Part shown: piece after piece, positions 8,346 through 16,551 of the stretch | Position numbering within the stretch: position 1 is the first letter of the stretch | Layout: the number at the start of each line of letters is the position of its first letter | Assembly (NCBI RefSeq): GCF_003044445.1 | Contig: NZ_POWX01000010.1 | Span: 22,256-86,255 of the forward strand | DNA length: 64,000 bases | From: Neisseria mucosa | GTDB lineage: Bacteria > Pseudomonadota > Gammaproteobacteria > Burkholderiales > Neisseriaceae | Direction: 5' to 3' | Made by a program: the position numbers and the translations under genes | Notes under the pieces: model-generated | Told to the model about the DNA's origin: nothing | What the model saw: the letters and a program-made list of their open reading frames with translations, nothing else | The model's database searches: none

Positions 8346-8972
8346 TTAAGCCAAGAGGGTTTGTCCTTCGGCGTTGCGCTCTGAATTGAATACGCGGTTG
8401 CCTTCGATTTTCAGACGACCTGCAACGAAATCGGCAACGGCTTGCGGGAAAAGGCGGTGTTCGACGGTCAGGACGCGTGCGGCAACGTCGTCGGGCGTGT
8501 CGCCGTCGAGGATCGGGACGATGCCTTGCGAGATAATCGGACCGCAGTCCAGCTCGGGGGTTACAAAATGGATGGTGCAGCCTGCGACGCGGCAGCCGGC
8601 TTCAAGGGCGCGTTCGTGGGTGTGCAGGCCGGTGAAGGCGGGGAGGATGGACGGGTGGATGTTGATCAGGCGGTTTGAGTAATGGGCGCAGAATTCGGGC
8701 GTGAGGATGCGCATAAAGCCTGCGAGGACGACCAAATCAGGTTGATAGGCATCGATTTTCTCCATCATGGCTTGGTCGAAATCGAGGCGGCTGGGGAAGT
8801 CTTTGTGGTTGAGGCTGTCGGTGGCGATGCCGCGCTCGGCTGCCCAAGCCAGTCCGGCGGCAGTTGCGCTGTTACTGAGGACGGCGGCGATGCGGGCGTC
8901 GGGAATGGCGGCATTGACGATGGCCTGCATATTGCTGCCGCGGCCGGAGATGAGGATAACGATGTTTTTCAT
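8346..8972 (-). CDS. purN: Phosphoribosylglycinamide formyltransferase 1
   Basis: 208 aa, usual family length. It transfers the formyl group of 10-formyl-tetrahydrofolate to GAR in purine synthesis. Seen: ISGRGSNMQA phosphate-binding loop at the N-terminus, the catalytic Asn-His-Asp set in INIHPSILP and ELDCGPI, and LAGFMRIL for folate binding. A DUS is embedded in the C-terminal coding region (GRLKIEG). Single gene with its own terminator. Confidence 0.95.
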   Translation of the reverse strand: MKNIVILISGRGSNMQAIVNAAIPDARIAAVLSNSATAAGLAWAAERGIATDSLNHKDFPSRLDFDQAMMEKIDAYQPDLVVLAGFMRILTPEFCAHYSNRLINIHPSILPAFTGLHTHERALEAGCRVAGCTIHFVTPELDCGPIISQGIVPILDGDTPDDVAARVLTVEHRLFPQAVADFVAGRLKIEGNRVFNSERNAEGQTLLA

Positions 8973-9143
8973 GGTGTTGGGCTTTCGGGTTTTTTCAGGC
9001 AGTCATTGTATAGCAAAATAAAATCGGAATGCTATGCGTGATATTGATGGGAATCGGATTTGCAAAGGTCGTCTGAAACGGATAAACCGTACCGTTGCTG
9101 CCTGAAAACAGATGACGGCAGTTGGGGTGGATTTGTAATGAAA

Positions 9144-9173
9144 AATGCCCGAAACGGATTGGGTTCGGGCATT
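9144..9173 (-). terminator. Intrinsic terminator of mip
   Basis: AATGCCCGAA / TTCGGGCATT inverted repeat of 10 bp just after the mip stop, non-DUS. Confidence 0.8.
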
Positions 9174-9189
9174 GGGTTAAAGCGCGGGC

Positions 9190-10026
9190 TTATTGGACTT
9201 TTTTGATGTCAACTTGACCTGGGGCAGGCTGGAAGTCTTCGGGTTTGCCGATTTTAACCAGCTTCACGTCGAATACCAAAGTGGAATTCGGACCGATTTT
9301 ACCACCGGGAACTGCCTGATCGCGGTAGGCAAGTTTGGACGGGATATAGAATGTGGCTTCGCCGCCTTCTTTCAGGAGCTGGATGCCTTCGGTCCAGCCA
9401 GGGATGACTTGGCTGACGGGGAAGGTGGCAGGGCTGCCGTTGGCTTTGCTGCTGTCGAAGACGGTACCGTCAATCAGGCGGCCTTCGTATTCGACAACGA
9501 CGATGTCGTCTTTGGTAGGCTGTTTGCCTTCACCTTCTTTGGTGATTTTGTATTGCAGGCCGGAAGCGGTGGTTTTCACGCCTTCTTTAGTCGCATTTTC
9601 TTTGAGGAACGCTTCGCCTTTCTCCAAGTTGGCTTTGGCATCGGCTTGAAGTTTTTCTGCGGCTTTGGTTTGTTGTTCGGTCAGGAATTTCATCATGACT
9701 TCTTGCGCTTGGGCTTCGGTCATTTTGTTTTCTTTGCCTTCATAAGAAGCCTGCATGGCTTCGATGAAGACTTTCATATCGATTTCCGCACCTTGATCTT
9801 TCATTTGTTTCAAAGATCTGCCGATGTCCATACCCATTGCGTAGCTGGCTTGTTGGGTCGGTGTGCCGATGGAAGACGTATCGGTTGCGGCAGATGCGCC
9901 GGAAGCTGCGGATGCAGATGCGGGAGCAGAGGCTGCGGCAGGTTTATTGGCGTCTTTTTTATCGCAGGCGGTCAGTGCCAATGCGGCGGCGATTGCCAAT
10001 GCGCTGAATTTAAAAGTTTTGTTCAT
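9190..10026 (-). CDS. mip: FKBP-type peptidyl-prolyl isomerase lipoprotein (Mip/FkpA)
   Basis: 278 aa. Signal peptide with lipobox LTAC, then an Ala/Ser-rich linker (residues 28-50), an alpha-helical dimerisation segment (about 50-160) and a C-terminal FKBP domain with VEYEGRLIDGTVFDSS and VIPGWTEGIQLL motifs. In pathogenic Neisseria the macrophage infectivity potentiator has this architecture and aids survival in macrophages. It folds proline-containing envelope proteins. Monocistronic, with terminator downstream. Confidence 0.93.
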   Translation of the reverse strand: MNKTFKFSALAIAAALALTACDKKDANKPAAASAPASASAASGASAATDTSSIGTPTQQASYAMGMDIGRSLKQMKDQGAEIDMKVFIEAMQASYEGKENKMTEAQAQEVMMKFLTEQQTKAAEKLQADAKANLEKGEAFLKENATKEGVKTTASGLQYKITKEGEGKQPTKDDIVVVEYEGRLIDGTVFDSSKANGSPATFPVSQVIPGWTEGIQLLKEGGEATFYIPSKLAYRDQAVPGGKIGPNSTLVFDVKLVKIGKPEDFQPAPGQVDIKKVQ

Positions 10027-10155
10027 AGTGTTTTCGTCTTTTGAAAGGGTCAGTAAAAGAAAGTCGGGATTATAGCCCAGTTTGAATCAAAAGGAATCAA
10101 GGCTGTTTAAATTTTCGGCTTATCGTGTAAAGCCGTTTTCAGACGACCTTAGATT

Positions 10156-10596
10156 TTAGGCTTTGTCTGTCATATTGTGGTGTTCGATGGTAAAGCCGAT
10201 TTGTCTGTATGCGCTGAAGCGTTCGCGGGCGTCTGCAAGTTCTTCCAAACTGCTGCCTACGATTTCGAGTACGCGGGCGGGGATGACAGGGGCTTCGTTC
10301 CAAAAGTCGGGCGAGAGATTAAGGACGGTGGCGTTTTCAGGTACGACGGGCAAAGTATCGCCGAACGCGAGCCATACGGGTGTTTCAGACGACATGGGTT
10401 GGTCGGGTTGCCAAATTTCGTGCGGAATGAAACTTTCGGGGAGTTGCTGCCAAAGGTCGCGGTCGAGGCGGCGGATGGTCTCGGCAGAATCCGACCACAC
10501 CAATATCTGTCCGCCGTCGCGTATGGCGCGCGCAATCAGGCGGCAGGCGAAGGCGGCGGGGTCGGCGGCGTGGGTGTAGAAAGTGGCTTTAGGCAT
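10156..10596 (-). CDS. holC: DNA polymerase III chi subunit
   Basis: 146 aa. The N-terminus (KATFYTHAADP, then CRLIARA, ILVWSDS) and the middle LDRDLWQ...SFIPHE follow the HolC pattern. Chi couples the clamp loader to SSB during replication. It is the last gene of the leftward run that starts with the flavoprotein at 12331; the ~125 bp between them contain only one DUS half, so co-transcription is possible. In many genomes holC follows pepA; here it does not. Confidence 0.87.
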   Translation of the reverse strand: MPKATFYTHAADPAAFACRLIARAIRDGGQILVWSDSAETIRRLDRDLWQQLPESFIPHEIWQPDQPMSSETPVWLAFGDTLPVVPENATVLNLSPDFWNEAPVIPARVLEIVGSSLEELADARERFSAYRQIGFTIEHHNMTDKA

Positions 10597-10720
10597 GGCG
10601 CGGGAGTGGGGTGGGGAAATGGGGATTATAGTGAAAACGGGTTGAAAGGGCTATCGGGCTTCCTGCATTGGATTTCAAACCTTTTATCTTTGTTTTTTCA
10701 GACGACCTTTTTTGCAGTAG

Positions 10721-12331
10721 TCAGCCCAGTTCCAACACCTTCCGTGCCGCTTCCACGCCCCAATACAAGGCTTCTTCAAATACCGAATAGCCGCTCAAAT
10801 CGCTGTGGGCAAACAGCAATCCTGACGCTCGGTTTCTGATTTTTAACAAAGATTCGTCGTTCAGATAACCGACTTTCGGTACGCTCATGCCGTGTCCGCG
10901 CACCGTAACATCAACGTGGGAAACGTGTTGCCAGAAGCCTTCTCCGTAGGCGGCGATCAAGTCTTTGGCGGAGAAGTCGCGCAGTGCTTCGTCGGTGGCG
11001 TCGAGCAGTTGGCGGCGGACGGCTTGCGGGGTGTCGTGGTTGAGTGCGGCATAGGCGGTGAAGATGGTACGTTCGGGGCGGGCGACACGGATGAGCTGGT
11101 TGGTGGCAACAACGTAGCCGAGTCCTTGGCTGCCGTAGATGACGTTGTCCCACGCGGTTTCGCTGTTATTTTTTTCTTTCGGGAAGCTGTGCAGCTCGAA
11201 ATTGGCGACCAACCACGGGGCGTATTCGGGAATGTTCAAACCGTATTGCGCGGGATTTTCGACGATGCGGGCGACGACCATCAACGGCATGGCGGAAATA
11301 ACGTGTCTTGCAGTCAGGGCGACGGTTTCGCCGCTTGAATTGTCGCGCAGCCAAACTTCGATACGGTCGTCTGAAAGAGGCTTGATTTTGACGGCGGAAG
11401 CGTTAACGGAAGCGGGTTTGTCTAGGCGGATTCGGTTTTCAGACGACCATTGCCAACCTTCCTGCAAACCGGCATGGCGGCGCAGGCTTTCGGAAAGGTG
11501 CGCCAAACCTTCGGGCCAAGTGAGGACGGTTTCCGCGCTGTTGCGGGCGGCGAAGTAATGCAGTCCGGCAAAGGCAGATACTTGCGCTATGCCCTGCCCG
11601 TAATCGTCGCGGCAGCAGTAATCGAGATACCACAAGAGTTCGGGCGAAGTGTAGCCTTCTTGCGTAAGCCATTTTTTGAACGTCAGGCTATCGAGTTTGC
11701 GCCACGTTTCGTCTGCCGATGACAGGGCTATCGGAATGGCGAAAATCTTTTTGCCGTCGCTGCCGTAAGCCTGTTTCAGACGACCGATTAAATCAAAAAA
11801 GCGTTTGGAATCCGCATCTTCTTTCGGCAACAGGTGTTCCTGCCATTTATCCTGATACAAAAGGCGCGACTCGGGCGCGTAAACCAAATCGGTTTCCCTG
11901 AAACTGCTGTCCGATTGCAAGATACCAAAATCCGCCAGCATCTCGCGCACATACGCGCTCTCTTTCGACGGCAACGCAAGATAATGCGCGCCACTCGGCG
12001 CTTTCAGGCCGTCTGAAGCGGCGTAGGCGGCATTGTTGCCGTTGCGCTCGAACCCTTCCGCCAGCAATACATCACGATGACCGTATTTCGCCAAATACCA
12101 CAACGCCCCCAAACCCGCCGCGCCGCTGCCGAGTATCAGCGTATTGCATTCGTAACGGCGGCTTGGTGGGCTGAGCAATTTCCCGTCGCGCAACAAATGC
12201 CCCAACGGCAGCCCGACGCGGTTGACGGAAACCGGCGGTTTGCGGTTGAGGCGGTTATAAGTCAGCCAAGAGAAAGAGGAAGCGGCGGCAAGCGCGGCGG
12301 TATAACTGAGGAATTGACGGCGTGTCGGCAT
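10721..12331 (-). CDS. Tat-exported FAD-dependent oxidoreductase (amine-oxidase-like)
   Basis: 536 aa. The N-terminus TRRQFLSY plus a hydrophobic stretch is a twin-arginine signal, so it is predicted to be exported with its FAD. The dinucleotide site is LGSGAAGLGALW at about residue 70, and the C-terminal GLLFAHSDLSGYSVFEEALYW segment resembles the second FAD-contact region of flavin amine oxidases. No exact family is recognised. It lies directly after speD in the SPFH/DUF4178 cluster, separated by a DUS hairpin, suggesting oxidation of a polyamine or modified product (inference). One internal DUS reads AGGCCGTCTGAA, a different dialect. Confidence 0.75.
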   Translation of the reverse strand: MPTRRQFLSYTAALAAASSFSWLTYNRLNRKPPVSVNRVGLPLGHLLRDGKLLSPPSRRYECNTLILGSGAAGLGALWYLAKYGHRDVLLAEGFERNGNNAAYAASDGLKAPSGAHYLALPSKESAYVREMLADFGILQSDSSFRETDLVYAPESRLLYQDKWQEHLLPKEDADSKRFFDLIGRLKQAYGSDGKKIFAIPIALSSADETWRKLDSLTFKKWLTQEGYTSPELLWYLDYCCRDDYGQGIAQVSAFAGLHYFAARNSAETVLTWPEGLAHLSESLRRHAGLQEGWQWSSENRIRLDKPASVNASAVKIKPLSDDRIEVWLRDNSSGETVALTARHVISAMPLMVVARIVENPAQYGLNIPEYAPWLVANFELHSFPKEKNNSETAWDNVIYGSQGLGYVVATNQLIRVARPERTIFTAYAALNHDTPQAVRRQLLDATDEALRDFSAKDLIAAYGEGFWQHVSHVDVTVRGHGMSVPKVGYLNDESLLKIRNRASGLLFAHSDLSGYSVFEEALYWGVEAARKVLELG

Positions 12332-12359
12332 GGGGTTGGATGTTGGTTTAGGGTTCTGA

Positions 12360-12401
12360 GAGGTCGTCTGAAAACATCAAGACGGTTTCAGACGACTTTT
12401 A
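12360..12401 (-). terminator. Inverted DUS pair after speD
   Basis: AGGTCGTCTGAAAA and an inverse copy, forming a moderately spaced hairpin between speD and the flavoprotein gene. It may be leaky. Confidence 0.6.
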
Positions 12402-12407
12402 TAGGTT

Positions 12408-12791
12408 TTATTGTTCTATTGGCAGCTCTATATCGTCCAATATTCCTTCGCCACGTTGTTCAACCGTCCAAACTGCCCGCTCTGCTGCCAATTCCCTGCA
12501 CAATACTTCCTTCACTTTTTCCAACTTCATGCCGCCGCAGATAAATGCGTCTATGGCGGCGAAGCGGTGTTCCGGCCAAGTGTGGATGCTGATGTGGGAT
12601 TCGGCAAGCAATAATATGCCGGTAATGCCGCCTGCCCCGCCGAAGGTGTGGAAACGCTCGGCAAGGATGGTGGCTTCTGCGGCTTGGGCTGCGGCTTTGA
12701 GGACGGTTTTCAGACGACCTTCATCTTTCAAGACAGCTTGATCACAGCCATATAAATCTAAAAGACCGTGGTTGCCGGGGATATGGGTCAT
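12408..12791 (-). CDS. speD: S-adenosylmethionine decarboxylase proenzyme
   Basis: 127 aa, the short prokaryotic SpeD class. The processing site is plain: ESHISIHTWPE, where cleavage between Glu and Ser creates the pyruvoyl cofactor; further conserved residues are in TFGGAGGITG and DAFICGG. The product, decarboxylated SAM, is the aminopropyl donor for spermidine. No spermidine synthase (speE) is next to it or elsewhere in the window. Its ATG overlaps the stop of the upstream 48-aa peptide gene (ATGA), indicating translational coupling to the DUF4178/SPFH cluster. A DUS is embedded at GRLKTV. Confidence 0.92.
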   Translation of the reverse strand: MTHIPGNHGLLDLYGCDQAVLKDEGRLKTVLKAAAQAAEATILAERFHTFGGAGGITGILLLAESHISIHTWPEHRFAAIDAFICGGMKLEKVKEVLCRELAAERAVWTVEQRGEGILDDIELPIEQ

Positions 12792-12934
12792 TTATGACCT
12801 CCAGAGAAACCTCCGCCGCCGTAATAGCCGCCGGAGTGCATACGCGAGCCGTCGGAATCGGAAGAACCGTAGCTGATGATCATGGAGATAATGATGATAA
12901 TGGTGCTGAAAATGATGTAAGTGGCTCTCGACAT
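12788..12934 (-). CDS. 48-aa membrane peptide with Gly/His-rich tail
   Basis: Starts at the ATG 12932-12934, two bases after the DUF4178 stop, and ends overlapping the speD start. Residues 4-24 form one strongly hydrophobic isoleucine-rich membrane segment; the rest is polar then Gly-rich (GGYYGGGGFSGGHK). The tight spacing to both neighbours argues it is real. No family is recognised; small Gly-rich membrane proteins are common in clusters with DUF4178 and SPFH genes. Confidence 0.7.
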   Translation of the reverse strand: MSRATYIIFSTIIIIISMIISYGSSDSDGSRMHSGGYYGGGGFSGGHK

Positions 12935-12936
12935 GA

Positions 12937-14457
12937 TTAATCCTCGTCCCCGTCTTCTTTGCCCATAGTCCACAGCAACCAGGCTCCTATAATGATCACG
13001 AAGGAGCCGGCAGAGTTGCCGTCGGTCAGCAGCGCGGGAAGGTTGACGACGACCAAGATGGCGGTCATCACGATTCTCAGTGATTTATCAATACCGTCTG
13101 CCGCCATTTTTGCGGTGTAATGCGGTGCGCGGCTGCTCAGACTAAATGCCTCGGCAATTTCGCTGTAATCAACCGGCACGCTTTTGCTCCATGCCATTTC
13201 GTGCGTGTTCAATTCGGCAGAAAGTTTGCGGTTTTGTCCGTCGCGGTAGTCGCTGTAATAGTTCAAATCGCCGCTGCGGATGCGCCAGTAGAACGCACCG
13301 GCCGCGACTTCGACCCTGCCGCCGTAGTCGTAAAGTTTGCCGCAGCCTTGCGGTTGGCGGTTTCGGTCGAGGCGCGGCCATGTGTTTTGGGTTTGGGAAA
13401 GGCTCCAGCCGTCATCTGATTCGACCAGCCACAGGAAACCTTGCGTCGGGTTGTAAAGCAGATATTCCGACCATTGGCCTTCGGGCGTGAGCACGCGGTT
13501 GGCGCCGTTGAACAGGTTGTCGAATGTTTCCTGTGCGTCGGTTTCGGCGTATCTGACCGCTCCCATAACGTAAAATTCGCGGTTTTTCAGACGGCCTTGT
13601 CTGCCGACGGGCAAGGTAAACAGGCTTTGCTGCGCCGTGCGCATGGCGTTGGCAGTAATGAGTTCGGCTTTGTCTTTGCCGATTGCCAATTCGCTGCCGC
13701 AGCTTGGGCAGTTGAGATGGGAGGTGAGGCCGTTGACCCAGTGGACGGACGAGCCGCAGTTGGGGCAGTTCTCAGAGGCGATGCTGCCTTTCAGACGGCC
13801 TGCGCTTTCTTTGATTTCGTCTTCGCTGCGGGTGTTTTCCAGCTTCAAATCATCCAAGTTCACCATGCGGCCGAAGAAGGTTTCGGGGGTGTCGCCGCTG
13901 TAGTCGAGCGTGATGAAAAGGTCTTCGCAACGCCAGTCTGAGACTTTGTTCTGACGGTCTTCGTCCAAAACAAACGGCAGCTCACCCTGCGCGGCAGCGC
14001 GTTTCAGGCTGATGCGGCGCACGTCTGAGGCGACATAGCGTTTGTTTTGGAAAGTCAGTTCGCTAAATCCCGCCCGAATGTCCTCAAAGCTCGGCGGGTT
14101 GTCGGTTTCGACGGGCATGGTCATCACATACAAATCGCCTGCTTCCGAAAGCCAGCCCGTCCTGCCGTCGTCAAACAGCGCGTACCATTCGTTCCATGCA
14201 CCGTCGTCGTATTGCACCTGAAGCCGTCCGACCAGGGTGAAGCGTTGCGTAACGAATGTGCCGGTCGTACCGATTTGCAGCGGGCTGAAATCTTCCAGCA
14301 ATGCGGAATCGCGGCCGGAATCGACGATACCGTCATCCTGCCGCACCAGCATGCTGTTGCAGTAGCCGCACACCAGCGTAACGGCTGAGGCGGAATGCGC
14401 TTCGACAGGCGCGCCGCAGCTCGGGCAATCGGTTTTAAAGAAGGGGGTGTTTGACAT
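12937..14457 (-). CDS. DUF4178 domain protein with zinc ribbons
   Basis: 506 aa from the ATG at 14455-14457 (the frame extends 15 codons upstream over a DUS, less likely). Two zinc-ribbon-like Cys clusters are visible: CPSCG at residues 11-15 paired with CGYC near 30, and CPNCG paired with CPSCG near residues 245-265. Each precedes a beta-rich stretch consistent with duplicated DUF4178 modules. Hydrophobic segments near residues 455-500 suggest C-terminal membrane anchoring. Function is unestablished; DUF4178 genes recur with SPFH proteins, DUF350, SpeD and spermidine synthase. Two internal DUS are in the AGGCCGTCTGAA dialect. Confidence 0.8.
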   Translation of the reverse strand: MSNTPFFKTDCPSCGAPVEAHSASAVTLVCGYCNSMLVRQDDGIVDSGRDSALLEDFSPLQIGTTGTFVTQRFTLVGRLQVQYDDGAWNEWYALFDDGRTGWLSEAGDLYVMTMPVETDNPPSFEDIRAGFSELTFQNKRYVASDVRRISLKRAAAQGELPFVLDEDRQNKVSDWRCEDLFITLDYSGDTPETFFGRMVNLDDLKLENTRSEDEIKESAGRLKGSIASENCPNCGSSVHWVNGLTSHLNCPSCGSELAIGKDKAELITANAMRTAQQSLFTLPVGRQGRLKNREFYVMGAVRYAETDAQETFDNLFNGANRVLTPEGQWSEYLLYNPTQGFLWLVESDDGWSLSQTQNTWPRLDRNRQPQGCGKLYDYGGRVEVAAGAFYWRIRSGDLNYYSDYRDGQNRKLSAELNTHEMAWSKSVPVDYSEIAEAFSLSSRAPHYTAKMAADGIDKSLRIVMTAILVVVNLPALLTDGNSAGSFVIIIGAWLLWTMGKEDGDED

Positions 14458-14578
14458 GTTTGCTTTTCGGAAGTGGGTTGGAAGTTTCAGACGACCTTGC
14501 AATAGTGTGGAACGGATTGGGTTTTAAAAGTCGAAATATCGACGGCTGGATTTCACCGTATAGACCGATTAAACCGCC

Positions 14579-14612
14579 AAAGGTCGTCTGAAACCGTTTT
14601 CAGACGACCTCT
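14579..14612 (-). terminator. Inverted mucDUS hairpin after the SPFH gene
   Basis: Perfect inverted pair with a minimal loop between the SPFH and DUF4178 genes. It may partly uncouple the two transcripts. Confidence 0.7.
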
Positions 14613-14616
14613 TTCA

Positions 14617-15639
14617 TCAGCCGATCAACTGCTTCAACACTTCCGCTTTGGCTTTATCGTAATCCTCTTGAGCAATCAAGCCGCCGTCCAGCAAAGATTT
14701 GAGTTTCGCCAATTTTGCCTGCGGTTCTTCGGAAGCCGTTTGAACGTTTTGCGCAGGTTGGGCTGCCGATTGCGCCGCGGGTTGCATCATGCCCGCCATC
14801 GCACCTGCCATTGCCTGACCGACTCCTGCGCCCACACCCAAGCCTGCGCCGATTCCGGCAAGTCCGCCTTCGTTTTGCGCGGCGAGCGGGATGGATTCGG
14901 CGGTTTGGTATTGGGTGTAGCGTCCCAAGTCGCCGATGACGCCCATGGAAATTTTCTTATCCAAGGCTTCTTGGATGACGGCAGGCAGAGTGATGCTTTC
15001 GACGGTGAAGTTTTCCAGCGTCAAGCCGAGTTTGGCAAATTCTGCGCCGAGCAGTTCGCCGATTTTCTGCGACAGCAAAACTTGGTTTGCCGCCATATCC
15101 AGAAACGGAATGCCTGAGCTGCCGAACGCCGCCGCGAGTTGGGTGACGGCGATATTGCGCAACTGGGTTTCCAACTCGACGCCGCTGTATTCCGCTGCTA
15201 CACCGCTGACTTCTTTGAAGAATTTTGCCGGATCGCTGATGCGGTAGGCGTACATACCGAACGAGCGCAACTGCACCGCACCGAACTCGGCATCGCGTAC
15301 GGTAACGGGTTGCGACGTCCCCCATTTCCGAGCAAGCTGTTGTTTGGTATTGAAAAAGTAAACGTCGGATTTAAACGGGGATTCAAAGAGTTTGTCCCAG
15401 TTTTTCAGGTTGGTCAGCAACGGCAGCGTTTGCGTGTTGAGCGTATAACGCCCCGGTCCGAACACATCGGCGGTTACACCCTCATCGACAAACATCGCCA
15501 TCTGCGCCTCGCGCACAGTCAGGCTCGCGCCGTTTTGAATTTCCTCATCGGCAATCGGGAAACGCCACATCAGCAGGCTGTCGTCGGGATTCGGCCATTG
15601 GATGACGTCGATAAACTGTTTCTTGATAAAGTTGAACAT
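14617..15639 (-). CDS. SPFH (band 7) protein with SHOCT tail, YdjI/virion-core-like
   Basis: 340 aa. The N-terminal ~225 residues form an SPFH domain of the group often annotated as virion core protein (FIDVIQWPNPDDSLLMWRFP start; VREAQMAMFVDEG; FGPGRYTL). Residues 255-300 are Ala/Gly/Met-rich, and the last ~35 residues (KLAKLKSLLDGGLIAQEDYD) are a SHOCT oligomerisation motif. SPFH proteins make large membrane-associated rings; this group is found with PspA-like and DUF350 proteins in envelope-stress contexts. The gene sits between DUF350 and DUF4178 genes on the same strand. Precise role unknown. Confidence 0.85.
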   Translation of the reverse strand: MFNFIKKQFIDVIQWPNPDDSLLMWRFPIADEEIQNGASLTVREAQMAMFVDEGVTADVFGPGRYTLNTQTLPLLTNLKNWDKLFESPFKSDVYFFNTKQQLARKWGTSQPVTVRDAEFGAVQLRSFGMYAYRISDPAKFFKEVSGVAAEYSGVELETQLRNIAVTQLAAAFGSSGIPFLDMAANQVLLSQKIGELLGAEFAKLGLTLENFTVESITLPAVIQEALDKKISMGVIGDLGRYTQYQTAESIPLAAQNEGGLAGIGAGLGVGAGVGQAMAGAMAGMMQPAAQSAAQPAQNVQTASEEPQAKLAKLKSLLDGGLIAQEDYDKAKAEVLKQLIG

Positions 15640-15725
15640 TGCGGTTCCTTATTTTGAAGAATGGGATAACACGGAGCGGAGCGGAAATGCGGTCAGCCGT
15701 ATATTTTGTAAACCGGTTATATAAA

Positions 15726-16124
15726 TCAGGTCAAACAGGCGGCATTCAAGATGCCGATGGACACGGACACTGCTCCAAACAGCGCGCCGACGGCGACGTT
15801 GTTGCCGATAAGTTCTTCCGTTGCGCCTTTAATCATCATCGTGGCGGCAAAATACACCAAAATTTGAATCACTGCCGCGGCAAGGCCCCACAGGATAAAA
15901 TCGACGAAACTGACGCTGTGGGCAATGCTGGATGCGAGCGTCAGACAAAATCCGACCAGCGCGCCGCCAAACGATAAGGCGCAGGCAAGGTTGCCGTTTT
16001 TAATCAGCCGCAACTCTTCCGCAGGCGTAATCCGCAGATACACCGCGCCGAAAACGACAGTCATCACTACACCCGCAAGCATATATTGCAGGTAAAGCAG
16101 GTATTGGGGCAGGGAAATACTCAC
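15726..16124 (-). CDS. DUF350 membrane protein
   Basis: 132 aa with four predicted membrane helices (about residues 7-27, 45-65, 75-95 and 108-130), the size and layout of DUF350 (YjfL) proteins. It is the first gene of the leftward cluster DUF350 - SPFH - DUF4178 - peptide - speD. DUF350 proteins are inner membrane proteins of unknown activity that recur with polyamine genes, ATP-grasp glutathionylspermidine-synthase-like enzymes and PspA/SPFH proteins. Confidence 0.82.
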   Translation of the reverse strand: MSISLPQYLLYLQYMLAGVVMTVVFGAVYLRITPAEELRLIKNGNLACALSFGGALVGFCLTLASSIAHSVSFVDFILWGLAAAVIQILVYFAATMMIKGATEELIGNNVAVGALFGAVSVSIGILNAACLT

Positions 16125-16182
16125 GATAGGGATTCCTTGTCAGATATTTTTGATGCTTTTGATTATGCCATATTTCAATAGT

Positions 16183-16217
16183 AAAGGTCGTCTGAAAAGG
16201 GTTTCAGACGACCTTTT
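16183..16217. terminator. Inverted mucDUS hairpin
   Basis: Perfect inverted DUS pair between the DUF350 gene and the Correia element at 16277. It shields the cluster from leu-operon transcription. Confidence 0.65.
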
Positions 16218-16276
16218 ACTGTTTTTTGCTTTGTTTTGGGTTATCAGGCAGGCGGAGGCAGAAGAGGGAATGAGAC

Positions 16277-16433
16277 TATAGTGGATTAACTTTAAACCAG
16301 TACCGCGTTGCCTCACCTTAGCTCAAAGAGAACGATTCTCTAAGGTGCTGAAGCACCAAGTGAATCGGTTCCGTACTATCTGTACTGTCTGCGGCTTCGT
16401 CGCCTTGTCCTGATTTAAAGTTAATCCACTATA
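16277..16433. repeat. Correia element (CREE), full length 157 bp
   Basis: Opens TATAGTGGATTAAC and ends AGTTAATCCACTATA; central segment retained. Two changes are visible against the other full-length copies (GTACCGCG and CCTCACC). Lies between the leu operon end and the DUF350 gene. Confidence 0.92.
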
Positions 16434-16490
16434 TAACCTGTCCCGTATCATTCTCGATAAGGTCTCAAAAAGCTATAAAAATCGTCTGAA

Positions 16491-16520
16491 AAAATGCGCG
16501 GAGTTTTCCGCGCATTTTGC
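16491..16520 (-). terminator. Intrinsic terminator of the leu genes
   Basis: AAAATGCGCGG / CCGCGCATTTT stem followed by T residues on the leftward strand, downstream of leuB. Not DUS-based. Confidence 0.8.
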
Positions 16521-16551
16521 TTAAAACGTACTCTTGTTTTCAGACGACCTT

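Noticed and set aside
10625..10640. TATAGTG-like Correia end near 10627
   Set aside because: Only the first few bases match; the remaining element is absent.
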